Assembly: GCF_020171985.1 (NCBI RefSeq)
Contig: NZ_JAIVAL010000016.1
Span: forward strand, 1-64,000
Origin: Halobacillus halophilus
Lineage (GTDB): Bacteria; Bacillota; Bacilli; Bacillales; Halobacillaceae
DNA length: 64,000 nucleotides
Direction of reading: 5' to 3'
Shown here: in pieces, positions 9,401 through 17,246 of the stretch
Layout: each line of letters opens with the position of its first letter
How positions within the stretch are numbered: the first letter of the stretch is position 1
Made by a program: the position numbers and the translations under genes
Notes under the pieces: model-generated
Databases searched by the model: none
The model's input: only the letters and a program-made list of their open reading frames with translations
What the model was told of the DNA's origin: nothing

Positions 9401-9484
9401 AAATATTATTCCTTCAGCATCCGTACAACGACTCACCTTGTTATCATCACCAATTGTTGTGATTACATTTTGATACTCTCCCAT
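6458..9484 (-). CDS. Superfamily 2 DEAD/DEAH helicase with C-terminal nuclease-like region
   Basis: A large (1008 aa) protein. The SF2 motor is N-terminal: Walker A LPTGTGKSE (about residues 80-88), IVSTPG, DEAH box IFDEAHH, TFTATPYR-like LQFTATPYR, then helicase motif VCVDMFGEGIDIPTL and QFIGRFAR. Long middle regions are unassigned. Near residues 860-890, DDDGAGEIADVV is followed by FHLYHCKYS, which resembles a PD-(D/E)XK core with H in place of the usual E. The architecture resembles type I restriction R subunits and stand-alone defence helicases. The ATG at 9484 is preferred because AGGGGGCGG lies just upstream; an ATG at 9502 adds six residues. No methylase or specificity subunit is nearby. 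Confidence 0.75.
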   Translation of the reverse strand: MGEYQNVITTIGDDNKVSRCTDAEGIIFDQTDLINSWKVSYNERVSRSVEEKGLRIPQFGALSAIRAHWATSNSPATIVLPTGTGKSETMYATIISERIPTTLIIVPSNLLREQIFEGARHFGILSKLDMISDDIIYPTTFLYKSKVSDEEETTLVETLKESNIIVSTPGMIKKMPSSVIDTLIKEVDVVIFDEAHHLAAPDWRTVKERFSDKKILQFTATPYRNDGKKIDGRIIFNYGLALAQKAGYFKPIDFYPIQEFDEQKSDKEIAKTAIKQLEKDIVEFEHVLLARASTRKRADELYEKIYSQYDVFNPVVIHGGIPLKKRSKSLQQVKDGKSKIVVCVDMFGEGIDIPTLKIAAIHDKYKSLPITLQFIGRFARTSGNKLGNAKLITNVAMDDLKEAIEDLYHQDADWNELLNIHSNQAINKEVEHGEFIDKFEKGHAEDIDLSQLKMKVSTRMFNHPSKSTFVNGWKEVLNPDRTTSLINKEDSVYIFIEEIETKVGWSDQKDIVQYDYDFFVLFLDNDNGIVHINETDTGKGNRLVQSIFPEAFAIKGDSIYRSLDGINRLMLGTLGLKQKPSGRISFRMFAGADIKSGINEAVASGSTKSNLFGYGYRGGERISIGCSYRGKVWMRWVEKVKFWTDWCQKIGQKVLDNTINTNDILNNSLALEVIKEFPEGIPYKLSMPESIEMSNSTTKQLYISKEQKSFPFYQTDLKNPHIVNGNLSFDFLINERKFVFEQILNESSYSFKQIEGEELLVKSGNGTVKFADYLYENSPEISFIQNDGTIIVVQENLKTVIKPKSDTALPQNSLIPVDWNRLNVDIKSESQGRGRKADSIQYATIHKIVDQTSDVIFDDDGAGEIADVVTVKIDTKNEKVVFHLYHCKYSGENFPGSRIDDLYEVCGQTEKSIMWNDNVLQMVQRMIERENGRQKKYNETRFEKGDLLTLQTLRKMVRSGFETEFEISIVQPGVSILKITDPMKQIILATDSYLKDTYGIPLTCYFSE

Positions 9485-10254
9485 ACAACCGCCCCCTGTC
9501 ATATAATTACATTTTAGTTAATTATAACAGACCAAAAGAACTAAATTTATATGTTCTTACTTCAACAGAGAACCCATATTCCCGCCCCCCCAAAAGCAAA
9601 GGAAGTAATAAATCTTTTCCATAATTAAGTGCATTTTTCATTATTGATTCTATTAAAGTACATAGGGATTCTTTTCTAATAATATTTATAACTATAGAAA
9701 TATCCTAGCTAATATACGAGTGGGTAATGGATGCACTATATATTGGGTTTCTCCGATCTACTTATTTCGCTTCCTGTTCTTCCTCCTTTTAGGAGAGAAG
9801 AACCCTTATCTAAATGTAATCACTGTAAACCAGCCCGTTAAACCCCTTTATTTCAAACTCATATTTATTAACAAGTAGATTGGTGATTTATGATCACACC
9901 TCATATTTTCAATAGTACCTGCATCACTTGTATCACCAAAAACTTGAAACCCTTTTATATATTTTTAATTGTATATAACTCATATTTATATACTCTTTTC
10001 CTAAAAAGGTGATACAAGTGATGCGAAGCATTAAAACCCTTGGTATATCAGCGTTTAGAGTGCATCACTAACTTAAAATATGGTGTAACAAAGGTGATGC
10101 AAACGTGGTCGAAGTGATACATCCAAAAATTTTATAGTGTTGTTTGGTGTGATTCTGTGCTCGCGTCTATAAAAAGTAACAGTTCAAGTGATACATCTAA
10201 GGCTAAAGTGATTCAGAAATCCTGGAAGTGATGCACCAAGTGATACCCGAAATA
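9485..10254. other. Non-coding region holding the putative replication origin
   Basis: No gene found. The left half (9485-9880) is AT-rich without a clear feature. The right half (9921-10246) carries iterons on both sides of an AT-rich core and is listed separately. Confidence 0.6.
9921..10246. other. Putative iteron-based origin of replication
   Basis: A perfect 17-bp inverted repeat, gcatcacttgtatcacc (9921-9937) and its complement (10008-10024), flanks a 70-bp core rich in A and T. To the right lie further copies of the half-motif AAGTGATRCA: about 10061-10068 (inverted), 10093-10101, 10112-10121, 10186-10195, 10206-10214 (variant), 10226-10235 and 10238-10246. Iterons around an AT-rich stretch just 3' of a D5-type helicase gene match the known origin layout of staphylococcal pathogenicity islands. 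Function here is inferred. Confidence 0.65.
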
Positions 10255-12084
10255 TTAAACCCTAACAAACCCTCTATACATGATTTTGCGATTGAATTCA
10301 CGTTTTTTGGCATCGTTGTTGCCATTGTATGTTGGGTGCATCCATTCGCTAGGTTTGCCGCTTTTTTCAGGCATGTCTAACCCATATTCGCTGATTAGTG
10401 GTTCATCCTCGTCCATGCGAGTGTTTGATCGAACGGAGGACGTGGCTTTGCTCGTTCGGTCTTCCCAGGGGTCGCCTTGAGAACTAATGACATTTCGTAA
10501 TTGCTCTAAAACATTTCGTTTTGCCATAGCCTTACCACTCGGGTTATTCTTATCGTCCCACTTGAGGTACAAGTCGTATAGGAACTGAGTCGGTAATAAA
10601 TCCCACGTAAATTCATCTTTTAGTTGGTTCCAAAATTCCATAACTGAATTATTCTTTTCACGATACTGATCTAGCAAACTTGCCGAACGTTGCGGTATAA
10701 TATACTCGTCAAAACTCATACTTAATGCTTTGTGCAACACATATTCTAATACTTCTTTTTGGTTAATATAGTCACTCTTGATGTACTTTCGTTCGCCGTT
10801 GTTTGTGAAAGATTTTAAGAATGGAACGAGAATAATGCGGCGGTAAAACGATTCGGATTTATCTTTTGTTTTCGGCAGTCCGTTCATCATTTGTATGTTC
10901 GTGCCGTTAAATTGGATACGCAGTGGCTGCTCATATTTTCTATTGATATTAATATCATCACCGGTAATCGACGCTTTGTAATCCTTGACACTATCGATAA
11001 ATAAATCCACGTCATTTTCATCCGCAATATTCGCCGCAACACCTACCAACGTTGATTTCATAAACTCATGGTTAAAATCCACGACGGATAAAGATCCGTA
11101 ATTCCCTTTCCCCAGGAGGTTTTTAATTAACTGACCGACAGTTCCTTTCCCATTATTTCCTTTTTCAGAGTAAAACCATATGCTTTTATGACGGGAATAG
11201 TTCGGTTGTAAGCAGTCCGCGATGACTTGCCACATCAATTTCGTTGTGTCCTCATCGTTGTCTGTGATGTCACGAAACCACGATTCAACGTCCCATTGGT
11301 GACCATCAGGAGCCGTCAATAAAGGGTTAATGGGGTTCGAGTTATAATCGATAGGGATTTTTGTAAGATACACATACTTATTATTAAACGGCATCAATTG
11401 ATCCGTTTGTTGATTATATATGCCATTGTTTACAGCAAATAAATGACGCTCTTTTGTTTGATTGACCTTAGGTACTGCCCGTTTGATTTTGTGAGCAACC
11501 TCCTCCATGTCGCGTTGCTTGAAGCTAGGCGCAAGTCGCTCCATGATTTGATAAAAGTACTCACGACTTGAACTATAGGTTCCAAGCTTTGGAGAATTTA
11601 TGTTGTAGTCGTACACCGCAAGAAGTGTATCATCTGGACGCTCTGTCATTTGAATGTTTCGAAACGTAAAGAGTGACATCATGATAACAGCTACTTCATC
11701 GAAACCAATCTTATCTGGTACACGTTTTTTTGATTTCTTATACACCATGTTGTGCTCTTCCACTTCTTCTATCTTACTTTTTAATGCTGCCTCCCCGACT
11801 TCTATTAAGAACTTATTATCGATTTGATTAGGGAGAACCAAAGTTTTTAGATAGTCCTTTAGATAAGACGCTACATAAATGTTGTCAGGTACGTGTACAC
11901 GTTGTTCAAACAGGCTATTATCTCCGCTGTCACTTGATGTCGTTACCTTGCTATTGTTTCCACTGTGGCCACTTAAATCGTTATCATCTTCCAAATTATA
12001 ATTTTTGTATCCCGTATGTGGATTGTTGATTTTTTTTGAAATAGTGCTAGAATGGTTAGTAAATAAACTTTTTGTATCGATCAT
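10255..12084 (-). CDS. D5/P4-family phage or plasmid replicative helicase
   Basis: A 609-aa protein of the D5/P4 superfamily 3 helicase family. The D5 N-terminal region spans about residues 170-300. Walker A is YSEKGNNGKGT (about 305-315), Walker B-like VAANIADEND, then the sensor region RIQFNGTNIQMMNGLPK and arginine-rich FYRRIILVPF. No N-terminal archaeo-eukaryotic primase motif was seen, so priming may come from elsewhere. The ATG at 12084 follows AGAGGTG by about 9 bases and is preferred over the GTG at 12096. The last codons touch the iteron region, so this protein probably opens that origin and lets the excised element replicate. Confidence 0.85.
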   Translation of the reverse strand: MIDTKSLFTNHSSTISKKINNPHTGYKNYNLEDDNDLSGHSGNNSKVTTSSDSGDNSLFEQRVHVPDNIYVASYLKDYLKTLVLPNQIDNKFLIEVGEAALKSKIEEVEEHNMVYKKSKKRVPDKIGFDEVAVIMMSLFTFRNIQMTERPDDTLLAVYDYNINSPKLGTYSSSREYFYQIMERLAPSFKQRDMEEVAHKIKRAVPKVNQTKERHLFAVNNGIYNQQTDQLMPFNNKYVYLTKIPIDYNSNPINPLLTAPDGHQWDVESWFRDITDNDEDTTKLMWQVIADCLQPNYSRHKSIWFYSEKGNNGKGTVGQLIKNLLGKGNYGSLSVVDFNHEFMKSTLVGVAANIADENDVDLFIDSVKDYKASITGDDININRKYEQPLRIQFNGTNIQMMNGLPKTKDKSESFYRRIILVPFLKSFTNNGERKYIKSDYINQKEVLEYVLHKALSMSFDEYIIPQRSASLLDQYREKNNSVMEFWNQLKDEFTWDLLPTQFLYDLYLKWDDKNNPSGKAMAKRNVLEQLRNVISSQGDPWEDRTSKATSSVRSNTRMDEDEPLISEYGLDMPEKSGKPSEWMHPTYNGNNDAKKREFNRKIMYRGFVRV

Positions 12085-12195
12085 GAGCGAACACACCTCT
12101 CATATTTATTTGTTAGGTTCTGACTTTCGTGAAGATGGAAGCAAAGTAGTTCTGACCCGTGGTGGGGTCAGAGTATTAAACACTAATTGATTTTT

Positions 12196-12236
12196 ATAGC
12201 TCTGGTGCGTCTCCCGCATTGCAGAGCTATTTTTGT
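12196..12236 (+). terminator. Terminator-like hairpin on the plus strand
   Basis: ATAGCTCTG (12196-12204) pairs perfectly with CAGAGCTAT (12222-12230), followed by TTTTTG. It faces the plus strand although no confident plus-strand gene ends here. A short reading frame from 12083 to 12190 lies just before it, antisense to the start of the helicase gene. An antisense or small RNA is possible. Confidence 0.55.
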
Positions 12237-12382
12237 TTTGTATCTATTTCTCTTATATGTGTCCGTCAATCTTACTCTCAACACCAGTTAAGACCTCTCA
12301 CACCTTGTGATCCTCTTTCACCTTTCACGTGACCTTTTCCCCCATTAACTTCCATCCATTCTGTATTGCGCCATCTTCACCA

Positions 12383-12613
12383 TTACAGTTTTGACTTTAC
12401 TTCTTGTTCAAAATCAGGCAAACAAATCTGTTCAGCATCCATTTGGAAGATGTATGCCATTGCGTACAAGGCGTACGGCTTGACCTCCCTTTGACCCTTT
12501 TCCCAGGAGCCTATGGTACGTTTCGTAACACCTAACTTTTTAGCCAAAGAGCTTTGCGTATAGCCACAGTTTACACGTGCCGCTTTTAAACTAATTTCAA
12601 AAGGTTGGCTCAT
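12383..12613 (-). CDS. XRE-family helix-turn-helix regulator (76 aa)
   Basis: A small Cro/CI-type DNA-binding protein. The helix-turn-helix is clear (YTQSSLAKKLGVTKRTIGSWEKGQ, about residues 18-41) and almost nothing else is present. The ATG follows AGGAGGTG. It lies upstream of the replication gene on the same strand with about 300 bp between, which holds no gene but a helicase upstream region. A role in repressing the replication module is likely by analogy with phages and satellites but not shown. Confidence 0.8.
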   Translation of the reverse strand: MSQPFEISLKAARVNCGYTQSSLAKKLGVTKRTIGSWEKGQREVKPYALYAMAYIFQMDAEQICLPDFEQEVKSKL

Positions 12614-12857
12614 ATGGTTTCACCTCCTGTAATTTCCATATATTGTATATTTTTATTTTACTTCACTAAAGGCGAAATGTAAATCCTTTTGTCGAATTCA
12701 TGTTTCTTTTTGTTACATGCGTATAATGAGCATTTCATTTGTTCTTAATAGTGAATGAAGACATACGTGGCGCCTTTTTCATCCACCAGGTTAAAAGCAA
12801 AAGACCGACTCCTAACTAGAGACGGCCTAAAATAAGATTTTATGTAAGAATTTCATG

Positions 12858-12976
12858 ATAGGGAAATATCACAGATCGGGTTTTAAACCGCTTTCATATG
12901 GGTTGAAAGTACGCTCTGACGCCTTTTACCACGGATAAATCCACCCTTTTGTGATAGTTAGGTTGTCCTGTACTCT
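12858..12976 (+). repeat. Structured two-copy repeat, copy A
   Basis: Pairs with 15982-16100. Conserved blocks are GGAAATATCACAGAT, GGGTT, CTGACG, TTTTGTGATAGTTA and CCTGTAC, with diverged stretches of equal length between them. TATCACA and TGTGATA near the ends can pair. An inner hairpin CTTTCA-7-TGAAAG is matched in copy B by CTCGCA-7-TGTAAG. That pattern suggests RNA structure. I do not recognise a family. Confidence 0.5.
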
Positions 12977-13197
12977 CACATGCACCCAATGTGTGATACT
13001 TCGCGGAAGCGTTCTAGATAAAGTAAGAAAAACGGACAAAAACATCCTATAAATTTGCTTATCCTTTCCATGGCTGCGATTCTCTCGTATTGGCCACAGT
13101 TTGAATTATGGTTATTTTTTATTATTTGATTTATTTCTCCAATCAAACTCCAATTTCACTAAAATTTAAAAGACTTCAGATTAATCGCTCTAAGTTT

Positions 13198-13363
13198 TTC
13201 TATTGGATTTAGGTGTTTCCATACTCATATTACTGTCTTGCATTACATTTTCTATAACAATTTTTGTATTACTATTCACTATTACATTTTCTGCAACAAC
13301 CTTCGTATTGTGCAAGCCCCTTACATAAGATGCTTCTTGTTCCAATTGTTTCTTACTCTTTCT
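13198..13363 (-). pseudogene. C-terminal remnant, copy A
   Basis: The minus-strand frame reads ..SKKQLEQEASYVRG.. to ..IENVMQDSNMSM.., clearly related to the remnant at 17090-17246 (SKKQLEHETSYVR, IENVMQENNRST). Both lack a start codon and are interrupted upstream by stops. The parent family is not recognised. Confidence 0.45.
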
Positions 13364-13632
13364 GTTTTCATTTCATATAATTAGGTATGTGTTAATGGTA
13401 CCGCTATTGATTTAACTCTTCACAATAAATTCAGGGTGCGGAGACTTGTTGATAAAATATAATCTAATTCTTGATCGATACCCTTCAAGCTGTGGTTAAG
13501 TACTCTAACTATTAATTTGCAGCTTAATGACTGAATACGGACACAAGCCCTCAATCCGTGGCTTTTAGGGTTGAATATGATGGCAGACCTTTTAAACCGG
13601 GCTGCTACACCGAGCAACAGAAAAAAATAACC

Positions 13633-14007
13633 CTACTTTCTTTCTACTATTGCCCCACCTGTGATTAATATAAAAAAGGTTACGACCACATAGATAATTA
13701 AATAATCAATTCTTATGAGACTGATACCTGTGACGTATTTGGCCACTACTAAGTAACCAAATAGCAACAGGTGTGCTAACAACAGCACGTACGCTGCAAA
13801 CTGCTTCACATTATTCGAGACTCGCTCATCATTCGGCGCCTCTACCACTTCCCCTTGATTCCTTTTCCTGCTCCTGATGAGTTCTGAGATACTAAATCCG
13901 ATGATGGCTGCGGCTAAGCCTACCCACGGAATACTCCCCATTAAAAGTCCAGCTCCAACGAAAGCCACAGACAACGCCGCAACAGCACTTATAAAATGAC
14001 CTTTCAC
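13633..14007 (-). CDS. Four-helix membrane protein paired with an XRE regulator
   Basis: A 124-aa protein with about four membrane helices in two hairpins (ISAVAALSVAFVGAGLLMG, VGLAAAIIGFSISELI, FAAYVLLLAHLLLFGYLVV, LIIYVVVTFFILITGG) and a charged middle loop (RSRKRNQGEVVEAPNDER). Small membrane proteins of this design, often annotated DUF2178 or DUF3796, commonly sit directly after a short XRE regulator as here (18-bp gap). The function of such pairs is not established, and I cannot fix the exact family. Confidence 0.65.
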   Translation of the reverse strand: MKGHFISAVAALSVAFVGAGLLMGSIPWVGLAAAIIGFSISELIRSRKRNQGEVVEAPNDERVSNNVKQFAAYVLLLAHLLLFGYLVVAKYVTGISLIRIDYLIIYVVVTFFILITGGAIVERK

Positions 14008-14025
14008 TTTGAAAATCCCCTTTCG

Positions 14026-14259
14026 TTAATCTTCTAACCAAAACAATTGATTTAATGGTTGATCAAGCTCCCTGCAGATAAGTAAGCAAATTTTAATAGA
14101 AGGATTGTATTTTTCAGATTCAATTAGGTTCATGGTTTGTCGAGTCACACCAACTTGCTTAGCTAGTTGAGTTTGAGTAAGGTTTCCATTATTAATTCGT
14201 GATATTTTCACTTTATTTCTTACTTTAACTTCTTTCATATGGCTCATCATCCCTTTCAA
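14026..14259 (-). CDS. Short XRE-family regulator
   Basis: A small helix-turn-helix protein, mostly one domain: LTQTQLAKQVGVTRQTMNLIE is the helix-turn-helix, followed by the PSIKICLLICRELDQPLNQLFW segment typical of about 67-aa regulators in Firmicutes. The start could be the ATG at 14259, or an internal ATG nine or so codons later that gives the usual length. Likely an operon with the membrane protein downstream. Confidence 0.75.
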   Translation of the reverse strand: MKGMMSHMKEVKVRNKVKISRINNGNLTQTQLAKQVGVTRQTMNLIESEKYNPSIKICLLICRELDQPLNQLFWLED

Positions 14260-14427
14260 CAGATAGTAACATATATTTTACTTTAGTCAATTATATATTA
14301 CTAAATCATTAAACCCACTTAATTTATTATAAATATTCTTTCCTCCTCCTTTATTGAGAAAGCGCTCCCCAAAAGGATAGAGTCAAAAAATGCGAATATT
14401 AGAATGTAAGCAAATTAGAGCATAGAA

Positions 14428-14535
14428 AAACCGGTTCCTATTAAAAGTGTAGGAACCGGTTTTTTATTTTGGCTTATTGAACTGAGACCCTCTAGTTAGC
14501 AAACGGAAGACATGAATTCAAGATTTTTAATAACG
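14428..14535 (+). repeat. Intergenic repeat copy with terminator hairpin, 3' of the MFS gene
   Basis: A perfect stem, 14428-14440 with 14450-14462 (AACCGGTTCCTA), is followed by TTTTTTATTTTGGCTTATTGAACTG and GAAGACATGAATTCAAGAT. The preceding segment AAATTAGAGCATAGAAAA recurs at 35000-35017. It is one of about seven related sequences (5522, 6380, 14507, 35090, 35672, 36258, 37655). Confidence 0.65.
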
Positions 14536-14590
14536 TAATCAAAAAAACTGAGCGCAAGCGATTAAACAGAGGAGAATAGGAATTGAAGTC

Positions 14591-15823
14591 TTAAATCCCT
14601 GAAGCATCCTCCAAAAAATACTTTTGTTTGGATCGCTTATACACTAACAAAATGATAGCTAAGGAAGTAATAAATAATAAGGCTGTCATTCCTATGATCG
14701 TATAACGCAAAGACCACTCCCCAAGTAAACCGATAAATAAAATGAAGGCAATTTGGGCTACACTCTGGAGCACTCCTAAAACACTCGTAATCCTCCCCAT
14801 ACGTTCCACGGGGATATTATTTTGATAGAACGTAAGGATTCCAGTACTCGAAAAGGCATTGAAAAACCCTAGAATAATAAATCCTATGACCAACATCATA
14901 AAGGTATGTGAAAATGCGTATATTCCATATCCCACAGACACCAAAAGAAACCCTATCCCTATCAGGTTTTTTGTAGAGATATACTTAGAAACGACAGCAA
15001 TTAATAAAGAGCCAGAAACAAAACCGATCCCAGTAATCGTGATTAATAGACTGAATTGAAACTCGGATACACCTACGACTTGCTGGGTAAATACAACTTC
15101 CTGGGAATCCATGGCTAGTGTGCAAACAGTGGTTACAAGGTACAATATATAAACTGAAATGATAAAAGATTCCCGTTTGCCATAATCAATGACTTCCTTC
15201 CAGTCTTCTTGCATTTGTTTTAATGAAAGCTTTTCCTTATTCCATTCCGCTTCACTGTCTAAATTAGGAAGCAAGTATAGAAAAAAAGCTGAAACCAGAA
15301 AAGAGATGGCATTTATGTATATAGCCAAGTCCACAGACCCGATCATGATTAAGACACCCGCAATGGAAGGACCGACAATGAACGCCCCTGAAGTAATTAA
15401 ACTATTAATGGAATTGAACCGTTTACGCTGGTACTTTGGGATAAGCTGGGTCGTAAAAGTCATCGAAGTAGGGTTGAATAATGCTTTTGCCATACCGATG
15501 AGGAATAACATGAAATATATGACCCACACGTTTGGCAGGAGTGGAATGACTCCAACTGCTGCTGCACGGACGATATCCATACTAATCATCAGTCGACGTT
15601 TATTACTCCTATCGACGAGACTTCCTGCCCAAAACTGGGTAAGAATCACTGCAAGTGGACTGATGGCCCAAAGCCCAGCTACAGCTGTAGCTGATCCAGT
15701 CATGTTTAAAACTAGCAGATTAATAGCGACAAGATAAATGAAGTCACCTAACCTGGAAATCCCAACTCCCGTAAGAAGCAAGACGGGTTGTTTCCACTCA
15801 TGCCTACCTATTTGCTTAATCAA
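14591..15823 (-). CDS. MFS transporter, probable drug or macrolide-type exporter
   Basis: A 410-aa, 12-helix major facilitator of the MFS_3/MefA-like group. The signature loop between helices 2 and 3 is FWAGSLVDRSNKRRLMI; other features are LFNPTSMTFTTQLIPKYQRKRFNSINSLITS and GILTFYQNNIPVERMGRITS. The TTG at 15823 is chosen because GAGGTGATAAA lies just upstream; reading from 15871 adds 16 residues with no ribosome site. It would export small molecules using the proton gradient; the substrate is unknown. The gene is flanked by repeats and decayed sequence. Confidence 0.8.
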   Translation of the reverse strand: MIKQIGRHEWKQPVLLLTGVGISRLGDFIYLVAINLLVLNMTGSATAVAGLWAISPLAVILTQFWAGSLVDRSNKRRLMISMDIVRAAAVGVIPLLPNVWVIYFMLFLIGMAKALFNPTSMTFTTQLIPKYQRKRFNSINSLITSGAFIVGPSIAGVLIMIGSVDLAIYINAISFLVSAFFLYLLPNLDSEAEWNKEKLSLKQMQEDWKEVIDYGKRESFIISVYILYLVTTVCTLAMDSQEVVFTQQVVGVSEFQFSLLITITGIGFVSGSLLIAVVSKYISTKNLIGIGFLLVSVGYGIYAFSHTFMMLVIGFIILGFFNAFSSTGILTFYQNNIPVERMGRITSVLGVLQSVAQIAFILFIGLLGEWSLRYTIIGMTALLFITSLAIILLVYKRSKQKYFLEDASGI

Positions 15824-15981
15824 TTTATCACCTCGATACAGCTTAATGGAATCGCTTACACAAAACCACAAATGTACTCATTAACCAACCTTTGACCCAT
15901 TATTCTGATTTAGTTAGGGGTAGTCCTCCCCCCTGTAAACTTCCTTAGCATGACGTTAACATAAATTGGTAATTACCGCGA

Positions 15982-16100
15982 AATGGAAATATCACAGATT
16001 GGGTTATAAGATCCTCGCAGATAGTGTGTAAGTAGGTCCTGACGGCTATTGTTAAGGTTAAATCATCGCATTTTGTGATAGTTAAGGTGCCCTGTACCCT
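15982..16100 (+). repeat. Structured two-copy repeat, copy B
   Basis: Partner of 12858-12976, see copy A. On the plus strand it is followed within 15 bp by a terminator (16115-16160), so it could be a small RNA of about 180 nucleotides. It also lies upstream of the MFS gene if read on the minus strand. Confidence 0.5.
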
Positions 16101-16114
16101 CCCAGCGCTATGTT

Positions 16115-16160
16115 CTTTCAGAGGTGAAAAATGTATAATTTTACCTCTGAAAGTATTTTT
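16115..16160 (+). terminator. Terminator after repeat copy B
   Basis: CTTTCAGAGGT (16115-16125) pairs perfectly with ACCTCTGAAAG (16143-16153), followed by a T run. Confidence 0.75.
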
Positions 16161-16207
16161 TTCAATTCACCCTTATTCTTGATAACATAAAGGGTAGTAA
16201 GCAAGGG

Positions 16208-16464
16208 GTGAATTTTATTTTATACACTATCACGAAGGTATTCATCGCTATAAACATATTAATGTGTATTCCTGCCGTTCTCTATTTCTTTGGTATCATC
16301 ATTTTACCATTAGGGTATTTCTATCTAGCATCAACCGCAACGATTATTTCCCTTGCATTTGATGTGAAAAAAATCAGATCAAACCCGTTGGTGTAATGAT
16401 GGGGACATGTTTTGTACTAGGAGGAATGTTTTTGTTTGTTGGCATTTTCCAAGTGGGGTTATAA
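16208..16464 (+). pseudogene. Small membrane protein, probably frameshifted
   Basis: The first frame, from a GTG at 16208 to 16396, encodes 62 residues with two membrane helices (VFIAINILMCIPAVLYFFG and PLGYFYLASTATIISLAF), ending DVKKIRSNPLV. A second frame (16399-16464) continues MGTCFVLGGMFLFVGIFQVGL, a third helix. A one-base shift near 16385-16390 would join them. No family recognised. An intact overlapping pair of tiny genes is less likely. Confidence 0.4.
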
Positions 16465-16790
16465 ACCAATTTTTATTGTCTTGCTTATTATTACGCATTG
16501 CGAGAGAAAATTTTAAAGTGCGCAGAAGGAGAAATATCTGTGCATTTTTTGTTCAATAGATACATAATTAAATCCACGTTTTAAGGGTGTTAACCTGCTC
16601 TTTAACAATCATAAAAGGATCGCTCGGGTTGCCATTGACGAATGCGTGATGGTTGAGGCTTTAAAGGGATAGAGATTCTTCTATGTGATCCTCTCCTGCT
16701 ACACTCTCTTATGTTGCTACTCTGCTTGGAGATATGGATCGTCTACGTTTCCGAATAATTAAAGCCTCTTCACTTGCTATAACTTCTTCA

Positions 16791-16886
16791 TTGAGACTTA
16801 CCACATATATGCTAACAATGGACTTGGGTGTGTTCCATCGCTATTTAGCCAAAAAAAATAGCCCCCCTGTCCGGCAAAATGGGTAA
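16791..16886 (+). pseudogene. Relic of a holin-like type I toxin peptide
   Basis: From the TTG at 16791 (or ATG at 16809) the frame reads LRLTTYMLTMDLGVF...YLAKKNSPPVRQNG and stops at 16886. The TTY..LTM.. start and the KKNSPPVRQ tail match the small putative holin-like toxins of Firmicutes, but the central membrane helix has been lost. The overlapping antisense RNA signals are intact. Confidence 0.45.
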
Positions 16887-16995
16887 GGGCTACTTTTTCG
16901 ATTAGATAACGCCAATCCCCTATCGAAAGAATGGGTATCGACTTGACCACAGTTCGCGCTGTGCTCTTTATATAATTTGTTACTTCTATTATACC
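16850..16995 (-). ncRNA. Putative antisense antitoxin RNA (type I system)
   Basis: A minus-strand promoter has an extended -10, TGGTATAAT, near 16991-16999. The transcript would hold a CACAG-CTGTG hairpin, the conserved ATCGAAAAAGTAGCCCTTACC block and an AGCCC/GGGCT terminator ending in eight U near 16852. This combination is the usual antisense partner of holin-like toxin mRNAs. The assignment is from memory of that family. Confidence 0.5.
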
Positions 16996-17089
16996 ACATT
17001 TTCATTTAAGTAAACGGCTCCAGGACGCATGTTCTATTTCTGTGATTTTATGGTTGGAATTAGATGTTATCCTTTCAGTTTTCAGAAGA

Positions 17090-17246
17090 CGTGTCCGTAC
17101 TCCTATTATTTTCTTGCATTACATTTTCTATAATATATTTGGTATTACTATTCACTGTTACATTTTCTTTAACACCTTCAGGATTGTCCATCTTCCTTAC
17201 ATAAGAGGTTTCATGCTCCAATTGCTTCTTACTTTTTATGTCTCCT
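17090..17246 (-). pseudogene. C-terminal remnant, copy B
   Basis: The minus-strand frame reads SKKQLEHETSYVRKMDN... to ...NNRSTDTSSEN then stop, matching the remnant at 13198-13363. A stop codon lies directly upstream in frame, so no full gene is present. Confidence 0.45.

Larger units (their letters stand above)
12614..13632. other. Decayed non-coding stretch with repeat copy A and gene remnants
   Basis: No intact gene. In order it holds repeat copy A (12858-12976), a C-terminal protein remnant on the minus strand (about 13198-13363), a decayed short hydrophobic peptide on the plus strand (about 13471-13512) and a degraded hairpin (about 13538-13570). The same four parts recur in the same order at 15982-17443, so this is half of an old duplication. 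Confidence 0.5.

Noticed and set aside
12005-12190. Plus-strand frame antisense to the start of the D5 helicase gene
   Set aside because: No ribosome site and no recognised family. A terminator follows it, so an antisense RNA is kept open under the terminator entry, but no protein is called.
15189-15737. 182-codon plus-strand frame inside the MFS gene
   Set aside because: It is the antisense shadow of a clear 12-helix transporter.
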